Shown: one piece after another, positions 34,119-42,103 of the stretch
Numbering within the stretch: position 1 is the stretch's first letter
Layout: every line of letters starts with the position of its first letter
Assembly (NCBI RefSeq): GCF_028128765.1
Contig: NZ_LBJG01000024.1
Span: forward strand, 1,302,001-1,366,000
Length of the DNA stretch: 64,000 nucleotides
From: Bradyrhizobium sp. CCBAU 51627
Lineage (GTDB): Bacteria; Pseudomonadota; Alphaproteobacteria; Rhizobiales; Xanthobacteraceae
Direction: 5' to 3'
Made by a program: the position numbers and the translations under genes
Notes under the pieces: model-generated
What the model saw: the letters and a program-made list of their open reading frames with translations, nothing else
Databases searched by the model: none
Told to the model about the DNA's origin: nothing

Positions 34119-37100
34119 ATGTCATCCAAGAACCGTCTGGACCCGATTCCGCATCCGCCGACCAAGCCGGTAGTCGGCAACATGCTGTCGCTGGACTCGG
34201 CTGCACCGGTGCAACACCTGACACGGCTCGCGAGGGAGCTGGGCCCGATCTTCTGGCTCGACATGATGGGCTCGCCGATCGTCGTCGTCTCCGGTCACGA
34301 TCTGGTCGATGAGCTCTCCGACGAAAAACGCTTCGACAAGACCGTCCGCGGCGCGTTGCGGCGCGTGCGCGCGGTTGGCGGGGATGGGCTGTTTACGGCT
34401 GACACCAGGGAGCCGAACTGGAGCAAGGCGCACAACATCTTGCTCCAGCCGTTCGGCAACCGCGCGATGCAATCCTATCATCCGAGCATGGTCGATATCG
34501 CCGAGCAGCTCGTCCACAAATGGGGGCGCCTGAACGCCGACGACGAGATTGACGTCGTCCACGACATGACCGCGCTGACCCTGGACACGATCGGCCTGTG
34601 CGGCTTCGACTACCGCTTCAATTCGTTCTACCGGCGCGATTACCATCCGTTCGTCGAATCGCTGGTGCGCTCGCTCGAAACCATCATGATGACGCGTGGC
34701 CTGCCGTTCGAGCAGCTCTGGATGCAGAAGCGTCGGAAGACGCTGAGCGAGGACGTCGCCTTCATGAACAAGATGGTCGACGAGATCATTGCCGAGCGCC
34801 GCAAGAGCGCCGAAGGAATCGACGACAAGAAGGACATGCTGGCAGCGATGATGACCGGCGTCGACCGCGCGACCGGCGAGCAACTCGATGACGTCAACAT
34901 TCGCTACCAGATCAACACCTTCCTGATTGCGGGCCACGAGACCACCAGCGGCCTATTGTCCTACGCGCTCTATGCGCTGCTGAAGCATCCGGACATCCTC
35001 AAGAAGGCGTATGATGAGGTCGATCGCGTCTTCGGTCCCGACCTCAATGCGAAGCCGACCTACCAGCAGGTGACGCAACTCGCCTACATCACGCAGATCC
35101 TGAAGGAGGCGCTGCGGCTGTGGCCGCCGGCGCCCGCTTATGGCATCTCGCCGCTCAACGACGAGACCATCGGTGGCGGCAAGTACAAGCTCCGGAAGGG
35201 CACCTTCACCACGATCCTGGTGACCGCGCTGCATCGCGATCCCAGCGTTTGGGGGCCCAACCCCGATACTTTCGATCCCGAGAATTTCAGCCGTGAGGCC
35301 GAGGCGAAGCGTCCGATCAATGCCTGGAAGCCGTTCGGGAATGGCCAGCGCGCCTGCATCGGCCGCGGCTTCGCCATGCACGAAGCTGCACTCGCGCTTG
35401 GCATGATCCTGCAGCGCTTCAAGCTGATCGACCATCAGCGCTACCAGATGCACCTGAAGGAAACGCTGACGATGAAGCCGGAAGGCTTCAAGATCAAGGT
35501 GCGTCCGCGCACCGACCGCGAGCGCGGTGCCTATGGCGGGCCGATTGCGGCTGCGGTTTCGGCGCCGAAGGCGCCGCGTCAGCCGACCACCCGTCCCGGT
35601 CACAACACGCCGATGTTGGTGCTCTACGGCTCCAATCTCGGTACCGCCGAGGAACTCGCGACGCGCATGGCGGATCTTGCCGAGATCAACGGCTTCGCCG
35701 TGCATCTCGGGCCGCTCGACGACTATGTCGGCAAGCTGCCGCAGGAAGGCGGCGTGCTCATCATTTGCGCCTCCTACAACGGCGCACCGCCCGACAATGC
35801 GACGCAATTCGTCAAATGGCTCGGCGACGATCTGCCCAAGGATGCCTTCGCCAATGTGCGATATGCTGTTTTCGGCTGCGGCAACAGCGATTGGGCCGCG
35901 ACCTATCAATCGGTGCCGCGCTTCATCGACGAGCAATTGTCCAAGCACGGCGCACGCGCGGTCTATCCGCGTGGCGAGGGTGATGCGCGAAGCGATCTCG
36001 ACGGCCAGTTCCAGAAGTGGTTCCCGGCGGCCGCGCAGGTCGCGACCAAGGAATTTGGCATCGACTGGAATTTCACTCGCACCGCGGAGGACGATCCGCT
36101 CTATGTAATCGAGCCGGTCGCGGTGACTGCAGTCAACGCTATCGTGGCCCAGGGCGGCGCGGTGGCGATGAAGGTGCTGGTCAATGACGAGCTTCAGAAC
36201 AAATCAGGCGCCGATCCATCGGAGCGCTCGACGCGCCATATCGAGGTGCAACTGCCGACCAACGTCAGCTATCGCGTCGGCGATCACCTCAGCGTCGTTC
36301 CCCGGAACGATCCGACGCTGGTGGACTCCGTTGCGCGCCGCTTCGGCTTCCTACCGGCTGACCAAATCAGGCTGCAAGTTGCCGAAGGCCGCCGCGCGCA
36401 ATTGCCGGTCGGCGAGGCCGTATCCGTCGGACGCCTGCTCAGCGAGTTCGTAGAGCTGCAGCAGGTCGCAACGCGCAAGCAGATCCAAATCATGGCGGAG
36501 CATACCCGCTGTTCGGTTACGAAGCCGAAGCTCTTGGCCTTTGTCGGCGAGGAGGCAGAGCCGCTGGAGCGCTATCGCAACGAAATCCTGGGCAGGCGCA
36601 AATCGGTGTTCGACCTGCTGCTCGAATATCCCGCCTGCGAATTACCATTCCACGTCTATCTGGAAATGCTCTCGCTGCTGGCGCCGCGCTACTACTCGAT
36701 CTCGTCCTCGCCGTCGGTGGATCCAATGCGCTGCAGCGTCACGGTCGGCGTGGTCGAAGGGCCGGCTGCCTCTGGACGCGGTATCTACAGAGGTATCTGC
36801 TCGAATTATCTCGCCAATCGGCGCGCGGGCGATACGGTCTATGCCAGCGTCCGCGAAACCAAGGCCGGCTTCCGCCTGCCGGATGATCCATCGGTGCCGA
36901 TCATCATGATCGGCCCGGGCACAGGCCTCGCGCCGTTTCGCGGCTTTCTCCAGGAGCGTGCCGCGCGCAAGGCGAAGGGCGCCAGCCTCGGACCGTCCAT
37001 GCTGTTTTTCGGCTGCCGCCATCCCGAGCAGGATTTTCTCTATGCGGATGAACTGAAGGCACTGGCAGCAAGCGGCATTACCGAGCTCTTCACCGCGTTC

Positions 37101-37355
37101 TCGCGCGCGGATAGCCCGAAGACCTATGTCCAGCACGTCCTCGCTGCGCAGAAGGACAAGGTCTGGCCCCTGGTCGAGCAGGGCGCAATTATTTACGTCT
37201 GCGGCGACGGCAGCAGGATGGAGCCCGACGTGAAGGCCGCGCTGGTCGCGATCTACCGCGAAAAGAGCGGCAGCGATGCGGCTGCTACCGCGCGCTGGAT
37301 CGAGGAGATGGGCACGAATAACCGCTACGTGCTGGACGTCTGGGCGGGAGGGTAG
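34119..37355 (+). CDS. Self-sufficient cytochrome P450-reductase fusion, CYP102 (P450 BM3) family
   Basis: A 1078 aa NADPH-dependent monooxygenase. The heme domain (1-470) carries FLIAGHETTSG, the ExxR in EALRLWP and the heme loop PFGNGQRACIG (Cys413). The FMN domain (about 490-640) begins LVLYGSNLGTAEE. The FAD/NADPH domain (about 690-1078) has YYSISSSPSVDP, MIGPGTGLAPFRG, YVCGDGSRM and the C-terminal YVLDVWAG. It is colinear with P450 BM3. From memory of that sequence, F87 is kept (F92 here), but the carboxylate anchors R47 and Y51 are replaced (S52, V56), so preferred substrates may differ from free long-chain fatty acids. The ATG follows AGGGGGGAAG; upstream open frame is repeat DNA. Confidence 0.95.
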   Translation: MSSKNRLDPIPHPPTKPVVGNMLSLDSAAPVQHLTRLARELGPIFWLDMMGSPIVVVSGHDLVDELSDEKRFDKTVRGALRRVRAVGGDGLFTADTREPNWSKAHNILLQPFGNRAMQSYHPSMVDIAEQLVHKWGRLNADDEIDVVHDMTALTLDTIGLCGFDYRFNSFYRRDYHPFVESLVRSLETIMMTRGLPFEQLWMQKRRKTLSEDVAFMNKMVDEIIAERRKSAEGIDDKKDMLAAMMTGVDRATGEQLDDVNIRYQINTFLIAGHETTSGLLSYALYALLKHPDILKKAYDEVDRVFGPDLNAKPTYQQVTQLAYITQILKEALRLWPPAPAYGISPLNDETIGGGKYKLRKGTFTTILVTALHRDPSVWGPNPDTFDPENFSREAEAKRPINAWKPFGNGQRACIGRGFAMHEAALALGMILQRFKLIDHQRYQMHLKETLTMKPEGFKIKVRPRTDRERGAYGGPIAAAVSAPKAPRQPTTRPGHNTPMLVLYGSNLGTAEELATRMADLAEINGFAVHLGPLDDYVGKLPQEGGVLIICASYNGAPPDNATQFVKWLGDDLPKDAFANVRYAVFGCGNSDWAATYQSVPRFIDEQLSKHGARAVYPRGEGDARSDLDGQFQKWFPAAAQVATKEFGIDWNFTRTAEDDPLYVIEPVAVTAVNAIVAQGGAVAMKVLVNDELQNKSGADPSERSTRHIEVQLPTNVSYRVGDHLSVVPRNDPTLVDSVARRFGFLPADQIRLQVAEGRRAQLPVGEAVSVGRLLSEFVELQQVATRKQIQIMAEHTRCSVTKPKLLAFVGEEAEPLERYRNEILGRRKSVFDLLLEYPACELPFHVYLEMLSLLAPRYYSISSSPSVDPMRCSVTVGVVEGPAASGRGIYRGICSNYLANRRAGDTVYASVRETKAGFRLPDDPSVPIIMIGPGTGLAPFRGFLQERAARKAKGASLGPSMLFFGCRHPEQDFLYADELKALAASGITELFTAFSRADSPKTYVQHVLAAQKDKVWPLVEQGAIIYVCGDGSRMEPDVKAALVAIYREKSGSDAAATARWIEEMGTNNRYVLDVWAGG

Positions 37356-37384
37356 CCGCCGCCCAATCGTGCTAAACGTCTCGC

Positions 37385-38059
37385 ATGATTCCCTGGGAAA
37401 AGCTCGACACCGCCAAGATCCCCGGCTCCGACGAAGAGCTTCGCCTGATGCGGCGCGGCAAGGAGTTTTCCATCAAGCTCGGCACCAACGAGCTGATGAA
37501 CAACCGCTTGTCGGGCTCGGAAGCCGCGCTCGCAACGCTCGCGGCGAAGCAGATCGAGACGGTCGCCAAGCCCGTCGTCCTGATCGGTGGCCTCGGTATG
37601 GGCTTTACGCTGCGTGCGGCACTTGCCGTGCTCGGAAGCGAAGCGAAGATCGTGGTCTCCGAGCTCGTCCCGGCCGTCGTGACCTGGGCGCGCGGCCCGA
37701 TGGCGGAGGTCTTCGGCGACAGCCTCGATGATGCCAGGGTGAGCATCCGCGAAATCGATGTCGGCGAAATCATCCGGACGAAGAGTGCGGCCTTCGACGC
37801 CATTCTGCTCGACGTTGACAACGGCCCGGAAGGGCTGACCCGGAAGGGTAATGATGCGCTCTACAGTGCGAGCGGCTTGACGGCAGCCAAGGCCGCGCTA
37901 CGGCCGAGTGGCGTGCTCGCTGTTTGGTCGTCTGGCCCCAATCCCGCATTCACAAAGCGTCTCGGCCGCGCCGGCTTCGACGTCAACGAGGTCAATGTCC
38001 GCGCCACCGGTAGAGGCGGCGGCGCGCGTCACGTGATCTGGATCGCAAAGAAAGCTTAA
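37385..38059 (+). CDS. Spermidine-synthase-like (aminopropyltransferase/methyltransferase fold) protein
   Basis: A 224 aa cytoplasmic protein with a Rossmann methyltransferase-like core: VLIGGLGMGFTLRAALAVL (nucleotide site), KIVVSELVPAVVTWAR (acidic residue binding the ribose) and DAILLDVDNGPEGL. It resembles the spermidine synthase-like proteins of alphaproteobacteria but lacks the long N-terminal beta domain of true spermidine synthases, so polyamine synthesis is uncertain. It starts 29 bases after the P450 fusion and its stop overlaps by four bases, tail to tail, the stop of the gene on the other strand. Confidence 0.7.
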   Translation: MIPWEKLDTAKIPGSDEELRLMRRGKEFSIKLGTNELMNNRLSGSEAALATLAAKQIETVAKPVVLIGGLGMGFTLRAALAVLGSEAKIVVSELVPAVVTWARGPMAEVFGDSLDDARVSIREIDVGEIIRTKSAAFDAILLDVDNGPEGLTRKGNDALYSASGLTAAKAALRPSGVLAVWSSGPNPAFTKRLGRAGFDVNEVNVRATGRGGGARHVIWIAKKA

Positions 38060-38976
38060 GCCGCTCGCGCCGCCGCGCCATGCGCATGCTTGTCGATGGC
38101 GCCGATGATCTCCGGCCAGAACCGCATCGGCAGCGCATGGCCCATGCCTTCGATCATCACCAGCTTCGCGCCCGGAATTGAGGCGGCAGTATCCTTGCCA
38201 CCCTCGGGATGGACCAGCGGGTCGACCGTGCCGTGGATCACGAGCGTTGGCGTCTTGATGGCGTGTAGGCGGTCCTTGCGGCTGCCGGAGGCGAGCACGG
38301 CGCGGAGCTGACGGCCGACGCCGGCCGGATTGAGCCCGCGGGCGAAGACGCGTTCGGCTCGGCCCAGATCGAGCGCTTCTTCCTCCGGGAAGGAGCCGAC
38401 GCGCAAGGTCTTCCAGGTCTGGCCGAAGCGGGTGATGAACTCCTCCTTGCTGCGTGGCGGCGGTGCCATCAGCATGGCGGCGGCCTCACGCGTGGGGGGC
38501 GGCACGCGCGGATTGCCCGTGGTCGACATGATCGAGGTCAGCGAGCGCACGCGCTGCGGAAACGACAGCGCCACCTCCTGCGCGATCATGCCGCCCATTG
38601 AGGCGCCGACCAGATGGGCCGACTTGATTCCGAGCGCATCCATCAGGCCGACCGTGTCCTTGGCCATGTCGATCAGCTTGTAGGTTGCGGCCACGGGAAT
38701 TCTGAGGAAGCGCAGTTTCATCAGTTCGAGCGGGGTCAGCCGTTTGCCGCCGGTGAGATGGCTCGACTTGCCGATATCGCGATTGTCGAAACGGATCACG
38801 CGAAAGCCGCGCGCGGCGAGCTGCTCGCAGAATGTATCGTCCCAATGGATCATCTGCGCCCCGAGTCCCATGATCAGCAGCAGCGGCTCGGCGTGGTCAT
38901 TGCCAAAAATCTCGTAACAGATGTCGATGCCGTTGGCGCGGACGGTCTGTGGCGGTTGATGGGCGGAGGCATTCAC
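38056..38976 (-). CDS. Alpha/beta hydrolase (esterase/epoxide-hydrolase-like)
   Basis: A 306 aa hydrolase. Typical blocks are LLLIMGLGAQMIHWDDTFCE (oxyanion region), RVIRFDNRDIGKS, the nucleophile elbow VGASMGGMIAQEVAL (serine), IHGTVDPLVHPEGGKD (acid) and MIEGMGHALP (histidine). I prefer GTG 38976, which has AAGGGA nine bases upstream and gives the natural N-terminus VNASAHQPPQ; ATGs further upstream (39051, 39117) add residues without domain features. Cytoplasmic. Substrate unknown; the GxSxG serine argues for an ester rather than an epoxide. Confidence 0.8.
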   Translation of the reverse strand: MNASAHQPPQTVRANGIDICYEIFGNDHAEPLLLIMGLGAQMIHWDDTFCEQLAARGFRVIRFDNRDIGKSSHLTGGKRLTPLELMKLRFLRIPVAATYKLIDMAKDTVGLMDALGIKSAHLVGASMGGMIAQEVALSFPQRVRSLTSIMSTTGNPRVPPPTREAAAMLMAPPPRSKEEFITRFGQTWKTLRVGSFPEEEALDLGRAERVFARGLNPAGVGRQLRAVLASGSRKDRLHAIKTPTLVIHGTVDPLVHPEGGKDTAASIPGAKLVMIEGMGHALPMRFWPEIIGAIDKHAHGAAARAA

Positions 38977-39146
38977 CGGCGTGTTCCCTTGCTGGCAGGT
39001 CGGAATTGTATCGCATGGTTTGCCGCCGCAAAGAAGCCGCGCGTGCGACATCGCCCCGTCGCTTAGCCGTTGACCGGCCCGTCGCAACGGTGTGGTATGG
39101 CGACAAAAGAAGGGCACAAGAAGCCCTCGTGACCTGGAGGACGCCG

Positions 39147-39527
39147 ATGACCGACAAGATCACCGACCCTGTCGCCCTGTGGCAGAAGATGGTTGGGGAG
39201 ATGGAGAAGGGCTTCAACTCGTTTGCCACCAAAGCGATGGAGACGCCCGAGTTCTCGCAGGCCATGAACCGGGCCGGCGGCGCCGCTGCGGGCGCTCAGA
39301 AGCAGTTCGGCGATCTCATGGAGAAGTATCTGCTCTCGATGAATCTGCCGAGCCGCGAACAAATGACAGGCATCGCCGAGCGGCTGCAGTCGATCGAGGG
39401 GCAACTCGGCGAGATCAAGATGATGCTGAGTCAGATGTCGACCAATTCTGCGGGGTCTCCGATCGGTGCGGCGCCGCGGCCGCCGCGCACGAAACGCCCG
39501 CCATCGGAAGGCGGAGGGCCAAAATGA
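39147..39527 (+). CDS. Short PhaE-like PHA synthase partner subunit
   Basis: A 126 aa protein coupled to the PHA synthase by a 4-base overlap (ATGA). An amphipathic first half (VALWQKMVGEMEKGFNSFAT) is followed by the block LSMNLPSREQMTGIAERLQS and a short coiled coil (LGEIKMMLSQ), which resembles the C-terminal end of PhaE/PhaR subunits; the tail is Pro/Lys-rich. The PhaE of Allochromatium is near 360 aa, so this is a much reduced form. CTGGAGG precedes the ATG. It should bind and activate the adjacent synthase at the granule surface (inference from family and coupling). Confidence 0.75.
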   Translation: MTDKITDPVALWQKMVGEMEKGFNSFATKAMETPEFSQAMNRAGGAAAGAQKQFGDLMEKYLLSMNLPSREQMTGIAERLQSIEGQLGEIKMMLSQMSTNSAGSPIGAAPRPPRTKRPPSEGGGPK

Positions 39528-40606
39528 ACGCGCCGGGAGGCCTTGATTTCGCGGCGATCCCGGACCGCATCCAGGCCGAGGTGCAGCGCGCCATCATGCG
39601 CAGCATCAAGGGTGTCGAATATTTCGCGACCTCCGGCCCGACGCTCGGATCGACCCCGAAAGACGTGCTGCACTCGCGCGGCACGATGAGCCTCTATCAC
39701 TATCGGCCGATGTCGGACGAGATCTACCGGGTACCGGTGCTGATCGTGATGGCGACCACGAATCGCGGCTACATCCTCGATCTGGTGCCCGGCCAGAGTT
39801 TTATCGAGTTCCTGCTGAGGCGCGGCTACGACGTCTATATGCTCGACTGGAGCGCGCCGCGGCCGGAGGAGAGGAGCCTGCGGATGGAGGATTATGTCCT
39901 CGACTTCATCCCGGACTGCGTCCGACGGGTGCAGGCGGATTCCGGCGAGCAGGACGTCTCCATCATCGGCTATTGCTTCGGCGGCGTGCTGTCGCTGCTC
40001 TACGGCTCGATCTTTCCGGACGGGCCGATGAAGAACCTGATCTGCTTCACCACGCCGATCGACTTTCGCGAGATGAAGCTGTTCTCGAATTTCTCCGACC
40101 GCCGCTATTTCGATGTCGACCGCCTCGTCGACAGCGTCGGCAACGTGCCGCCGGAGATGATTTTGTCGTCGTTCGAGATGCTGCGTCCGGCCTCGCGCAC
40201 GGTGAGCCAGATCCAGCTCTGGGAAAACATCTGGAACGACGAGTTCGTGAAGTCGTACCGGATGTTCGACCGCTGGGCGACCGACACGCTGCCGCTGGCG
40301 GGCGAATATTTTCGCACCATCACCAAGGACCTGATGTGGGACAACAAGCTCTACAACGACACCATGTCGGTTGGCGGCAGGCCAGCGAAGCTCGAGAATA
40401 TCAAGGTGCCGATCCTGCATGCGGTCGCCGAGCACGATCACATCGTGCCCTATGATGCGGCAAAACATCTGATCGCAAAGATCGGCTCCGCGGACAAGGA
40501 AGAGGTGGTGCTGAAGGGCGGGCACGTCTCCCTCGTCGCCGGCGCCAACGCGGTGAAGCGGCTATGGCCGAAACTGGATTCCTGGTTGGGGAAGAGATCG
40601 ACATGA
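39524..40606 (+). CDS. phaC: Poly(3-hydroxyalkanoate) synthase, class III-type PhaC
   Basis: A 360 aa synthase that polymerises hydroxyacyl-CoA into storage polyester. The modified lipase box GYCFGG holds the catalytic cysteine (C151), with D305 in AEHDHIVP and H334 in KGGHVSLV. As I recall, the Allochromatium class III enzyme uses C149, D302 and H331, almost the same numbering. LDWSAPRPEERSLRMEDYVL is also typical. Class I enzymes are near 600 aa, so this is the short class III form that needs PhaE, encoded just upstream. It overlaps the GNAT gene downstream by four bases (ATGA). Confidence 0.92.
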   Translation: MNAPGGLDFAAIPDRIQAEVQRAIMRSIKGVEYFATSGPTLGSTPKDVLHSRGTMSLYHYRPMSDEIYRVPVLIVMATTNRGYILDLVPGQSFIEFLLRRGYDVYMLDWSAPRPEERSLRMEDYVLDFIPDCVRRVQADSGEQDVSIIGYCFGGVLSLLYGSIFPDGPMKNLICFTTPIDFREMKLFSNFSDRRYFDVDRLVDSVGNVPPEMILSSFEMLRPASRTVSQIQLWENIWNDEFVKSYRMFDRWATDTLPLAGEYFRTITKDLMWDNKLYNDTMSVGGRPAKLENIKVPILHAVAEHDHIVPYDAAKHLIAKIGSADKEEVVLKGGHVSLVAGANAVKRLWPKLDSWLGKRST

Positions 40607-41196
40607 GCGAGCAGCGTTCCTACCCGCGTCACGTCAAGACGGATGCCGGCGATATCGAGATCCGCCTGATGTCGCCGTCCGACGAGGCCGCCGTGCTGGC
40701 CTTCGGCAAGGCGCTCCCGACCCATGACCTGCTGTTCCTGCCGCGCAACATCAGCGAGCCGAAGGTGCTGTCCGCCTGGGTCAAGGAGATCGAGCGCGGC
40801 GCGATCCAGAGCCTGCTCGCGGTGAAAGACGGCAAGGTCGTCGGCTGCGGCACCTTGGTGCGCGATCCGCATTCCTGGTCGCCTCATGTCGGCGAGATCC
40901 GGATGGTGGTTTCGTCCGAGGTGCGCGGGAAGGGAGTGGGGAAGGCGCTGTCGCAGGAGACCTTTGCGCTCGCGCTCGGGGCAGGCCTGGAGAAGCTCTC
41001 GGTGCAGATGACGGTCGACCAGCAGGCCGCGATCGCGCTGTTCGAGAGCCTCGGCTTCAAGGCTGAGGCGCTGTTGCGGGATCATGTCCGGGACGTCGAC
41101 GGCAAGACCCACGACATCGTCGTGCTCGGCCACAACATCGCGCAGGTCCAGGCCCAGATGGAGGCTTACGGGTTGCCAGGCGCTGTCCAGCACTAA
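40603..41196 (+). CDS. GNAT-family N-acetyltransferase
   Basis: A 197 aa acyl-CoA-dependent acetyltransferase. The acetyl-CoA motif is MVVSSEVRGKGVGKALSQET, with the family's later KLSVQMTVDQQAAIALFESL and GFKAEALLRDHVRD blocks. ATG 40603 overlaps the phaC stop (ATGA), which decides the start over an in-frame ATG 13 codons upstream. It is co-translated with phaE/phaC, so it could modify a granule or metabolic protein, but the substrate is unknown. The last 20 bases of the gene, stop included, are duplicated directly downstream. Confidence 0.85.
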   Translation: MSEQRSYPRHVKTDAGDIEIRLMSPSDEAAVLAFGKALPTHDLLFLPRNISEPKVLSAWVKEIERGAIQSLLAVKDGKVVGCGTLVRDPHSWSPHVGEIRMVVSSEVRGKGVGKALSQETFALALGAGLEKLSVQMTVDQQAAIALFESLGFKAEALLRDHVRDVDGKTHDIVVLGHNIAQVQAQMEAYGLPGAVQH

Positions 41197-41217
41197 AAGG
41201 CGCTGTCCAGCACTAAA
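41178..41217. repeat. 20-bp tandem duplication over the 3' end of the GNAT gene
   Basis: AGGCGCTGTCCAGCACTAAA occurs twice without a gap. The first copy includes the GNAT stop codon; the second is non-coding. It looks like a recent slippage or copy event. Confidence 0.95.
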
Positions 41218-41299
41218 AGCGCAGTTCCAGCACCGAGCCGTCATCCGGCGGCCAAAAACCGGAAATCAACCCCATGCACAGTAGGCCCGCGGGGCCAGG

Positions 41300-41344
41300 G
41301 AGGCATCAGGATGCCTCTCTTGTAGGCTGTTCACGATTTCGTGA
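41300..41344. repeat. Two short inverted repeats between the GNAT gene and phasin
   Basis: GAGGCATC-AG-GATGCCTC at 41300-41317, possibly a weak terminator because TCTTGT follows, and TCACGA-TT-TCGTGA at 41331-41344, possibly an operator. Role not known. Confidence 0.5.
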
Positions 41345-41351
41345 TATCGCA

Positions 41352-41371
41352 ATGCAACAAGAATATTGCAT
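41352..41371. promoter_or_regulatory. TGC-type inverted repeat upstream of phasin, possible PhaR operator
   Basis: ATGCAA-N8-TTGCAT is a perfect inverted repeat, extended to similar CGCA/TCGCA flanks on both sides. PhaR (AniA) repressors of PHA genes are reported to bind TGC-rich sites upstream of phasin genes, so this is a fair candidate. TTGCAT also overlaps a possible -35, and TATAAG follows at 41391, though with a long spacer. Confidence 0.45.
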
Positions 41372-41463
41372 CGCACAATCAACTATGGGATATAAGACCT
41401 GCCCCGGGCCATCGAGGACGGGGTGAGCCCATAGCTCAGACCAATGAGGATGGAGAGAACCCC

Positions 41464-41919
41464 ATGACCACCGAAACCAACACCACCTTCGAGGGCTTCA
41501 AAGACGCTTTCAAGAACATCCAGAATCTGGAAGTTCCCGAGGCCGCCCGCGAATTCGTCAAGAAGACCGCCAACACCGCCAAAGACCGTGCTGCCGAGGT
41601 GTTCGCTGGCTCCGAGCGCGTGACCGCCGCCGTCGAGAACGCGGTGACCGAGTCCGTTGCTGAAGCCGGCAAGATCAGCCGCAACATCCAGCAGGCGATC
41701 CATGAGGACGCCGAGGCGTTCTTCTCGAGCATCGACAAGCTGGCGTCCGCCAAGTCGTTTAGCGAAGCCGTCGAGATCCAGTCGAGCCTGCTCCGCGCTC
41801 GCGGCGAAGTGTTCGTCTCGCGCGCCAAGGCGACCGCCGACTATCTCGGCAAGCTCGCCGCCAACGGTGCCAAGTCCGCTCAGGACAACTTTGCCAAGGT
41901 CTACAACAAGACCGCCTGA
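41464..41919 (+). CDS. phaP: Phasin (PHA granule-associated protein)
   Basis: A 151 aa, helix-rich amphipathic protein with a phasin_2 pattern: FKDAFKNIQNLEVPEAAREF, SERVTAAVENAVTESV and SFSEAVEIQSSLLRARGEVF, where the last block is the usual granule-binding core. Rich in Ala, Lys and Glu, one Phe cluster, no Cys. GGAGAGA precedes ATG 41464; an in-frame ATG 41 codons upstream lacks coding character. It coats PHA granules and limits their coalescence, so it fits the phaE-phaC pair just upstream. Probably transcribed alone, with the inverted repeat at 41352 in front and a terminator behind. Confidence 0.9.
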   Translation: MTTETNTTFEGFKDAFKNIQNLEVPEAAREFVKKTANTAKDRAAEVFAGSERVTAAVENAVTESVAEAGKISRNIQQAIHEDAEAFFSSIDKLASAKSFSEAVEIQSSLLRARGEVFVSRAKATADYLGKLAANGAKSAQDNFAKVYNKTA

Positions 41920-41963
41920 TTGTGTGGTTGAGTTTGGTTGCGTTGAGTTGAAACTGTGTTTTG

Positions 41964-41986
41964 AGGCCCGCTTCGGCGGGCCTTTT
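41964..41986 (+). terminator. Rho-independent terminator after phasin
   Basis: AGGCCCGC-TTCG-GCGGGCCT: an 8-bp stem with a stable UUCG tetraloop followed by TTT, 45 bases after the phasin stop. Confidence 0.85.
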
Positions 41987-41999
41987 GTTGTTGCGCTGC

Positions 42000-42086
42000 C
42001 GTCATTGCGAGGAGCCCTTGCGACGAAGCAATCCAGAATGTCACCGCTGAGGGATTCTGGATTGCTTCGCTTCGCTCGCAATGACG
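42000..42086. repeat. Bradyrhizobial palindromic intergenic element, copy 2 (87 bp)
   Basis: Same CGTCATTGCGAG ... CTCGCAATGACG ends as copy 1. It lies between the phasin terminator and the DUF445 gene. Confidence 0.9.
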
Positions 42087-42103
42087 AGTAGGGTGATGGG
42101 GTG

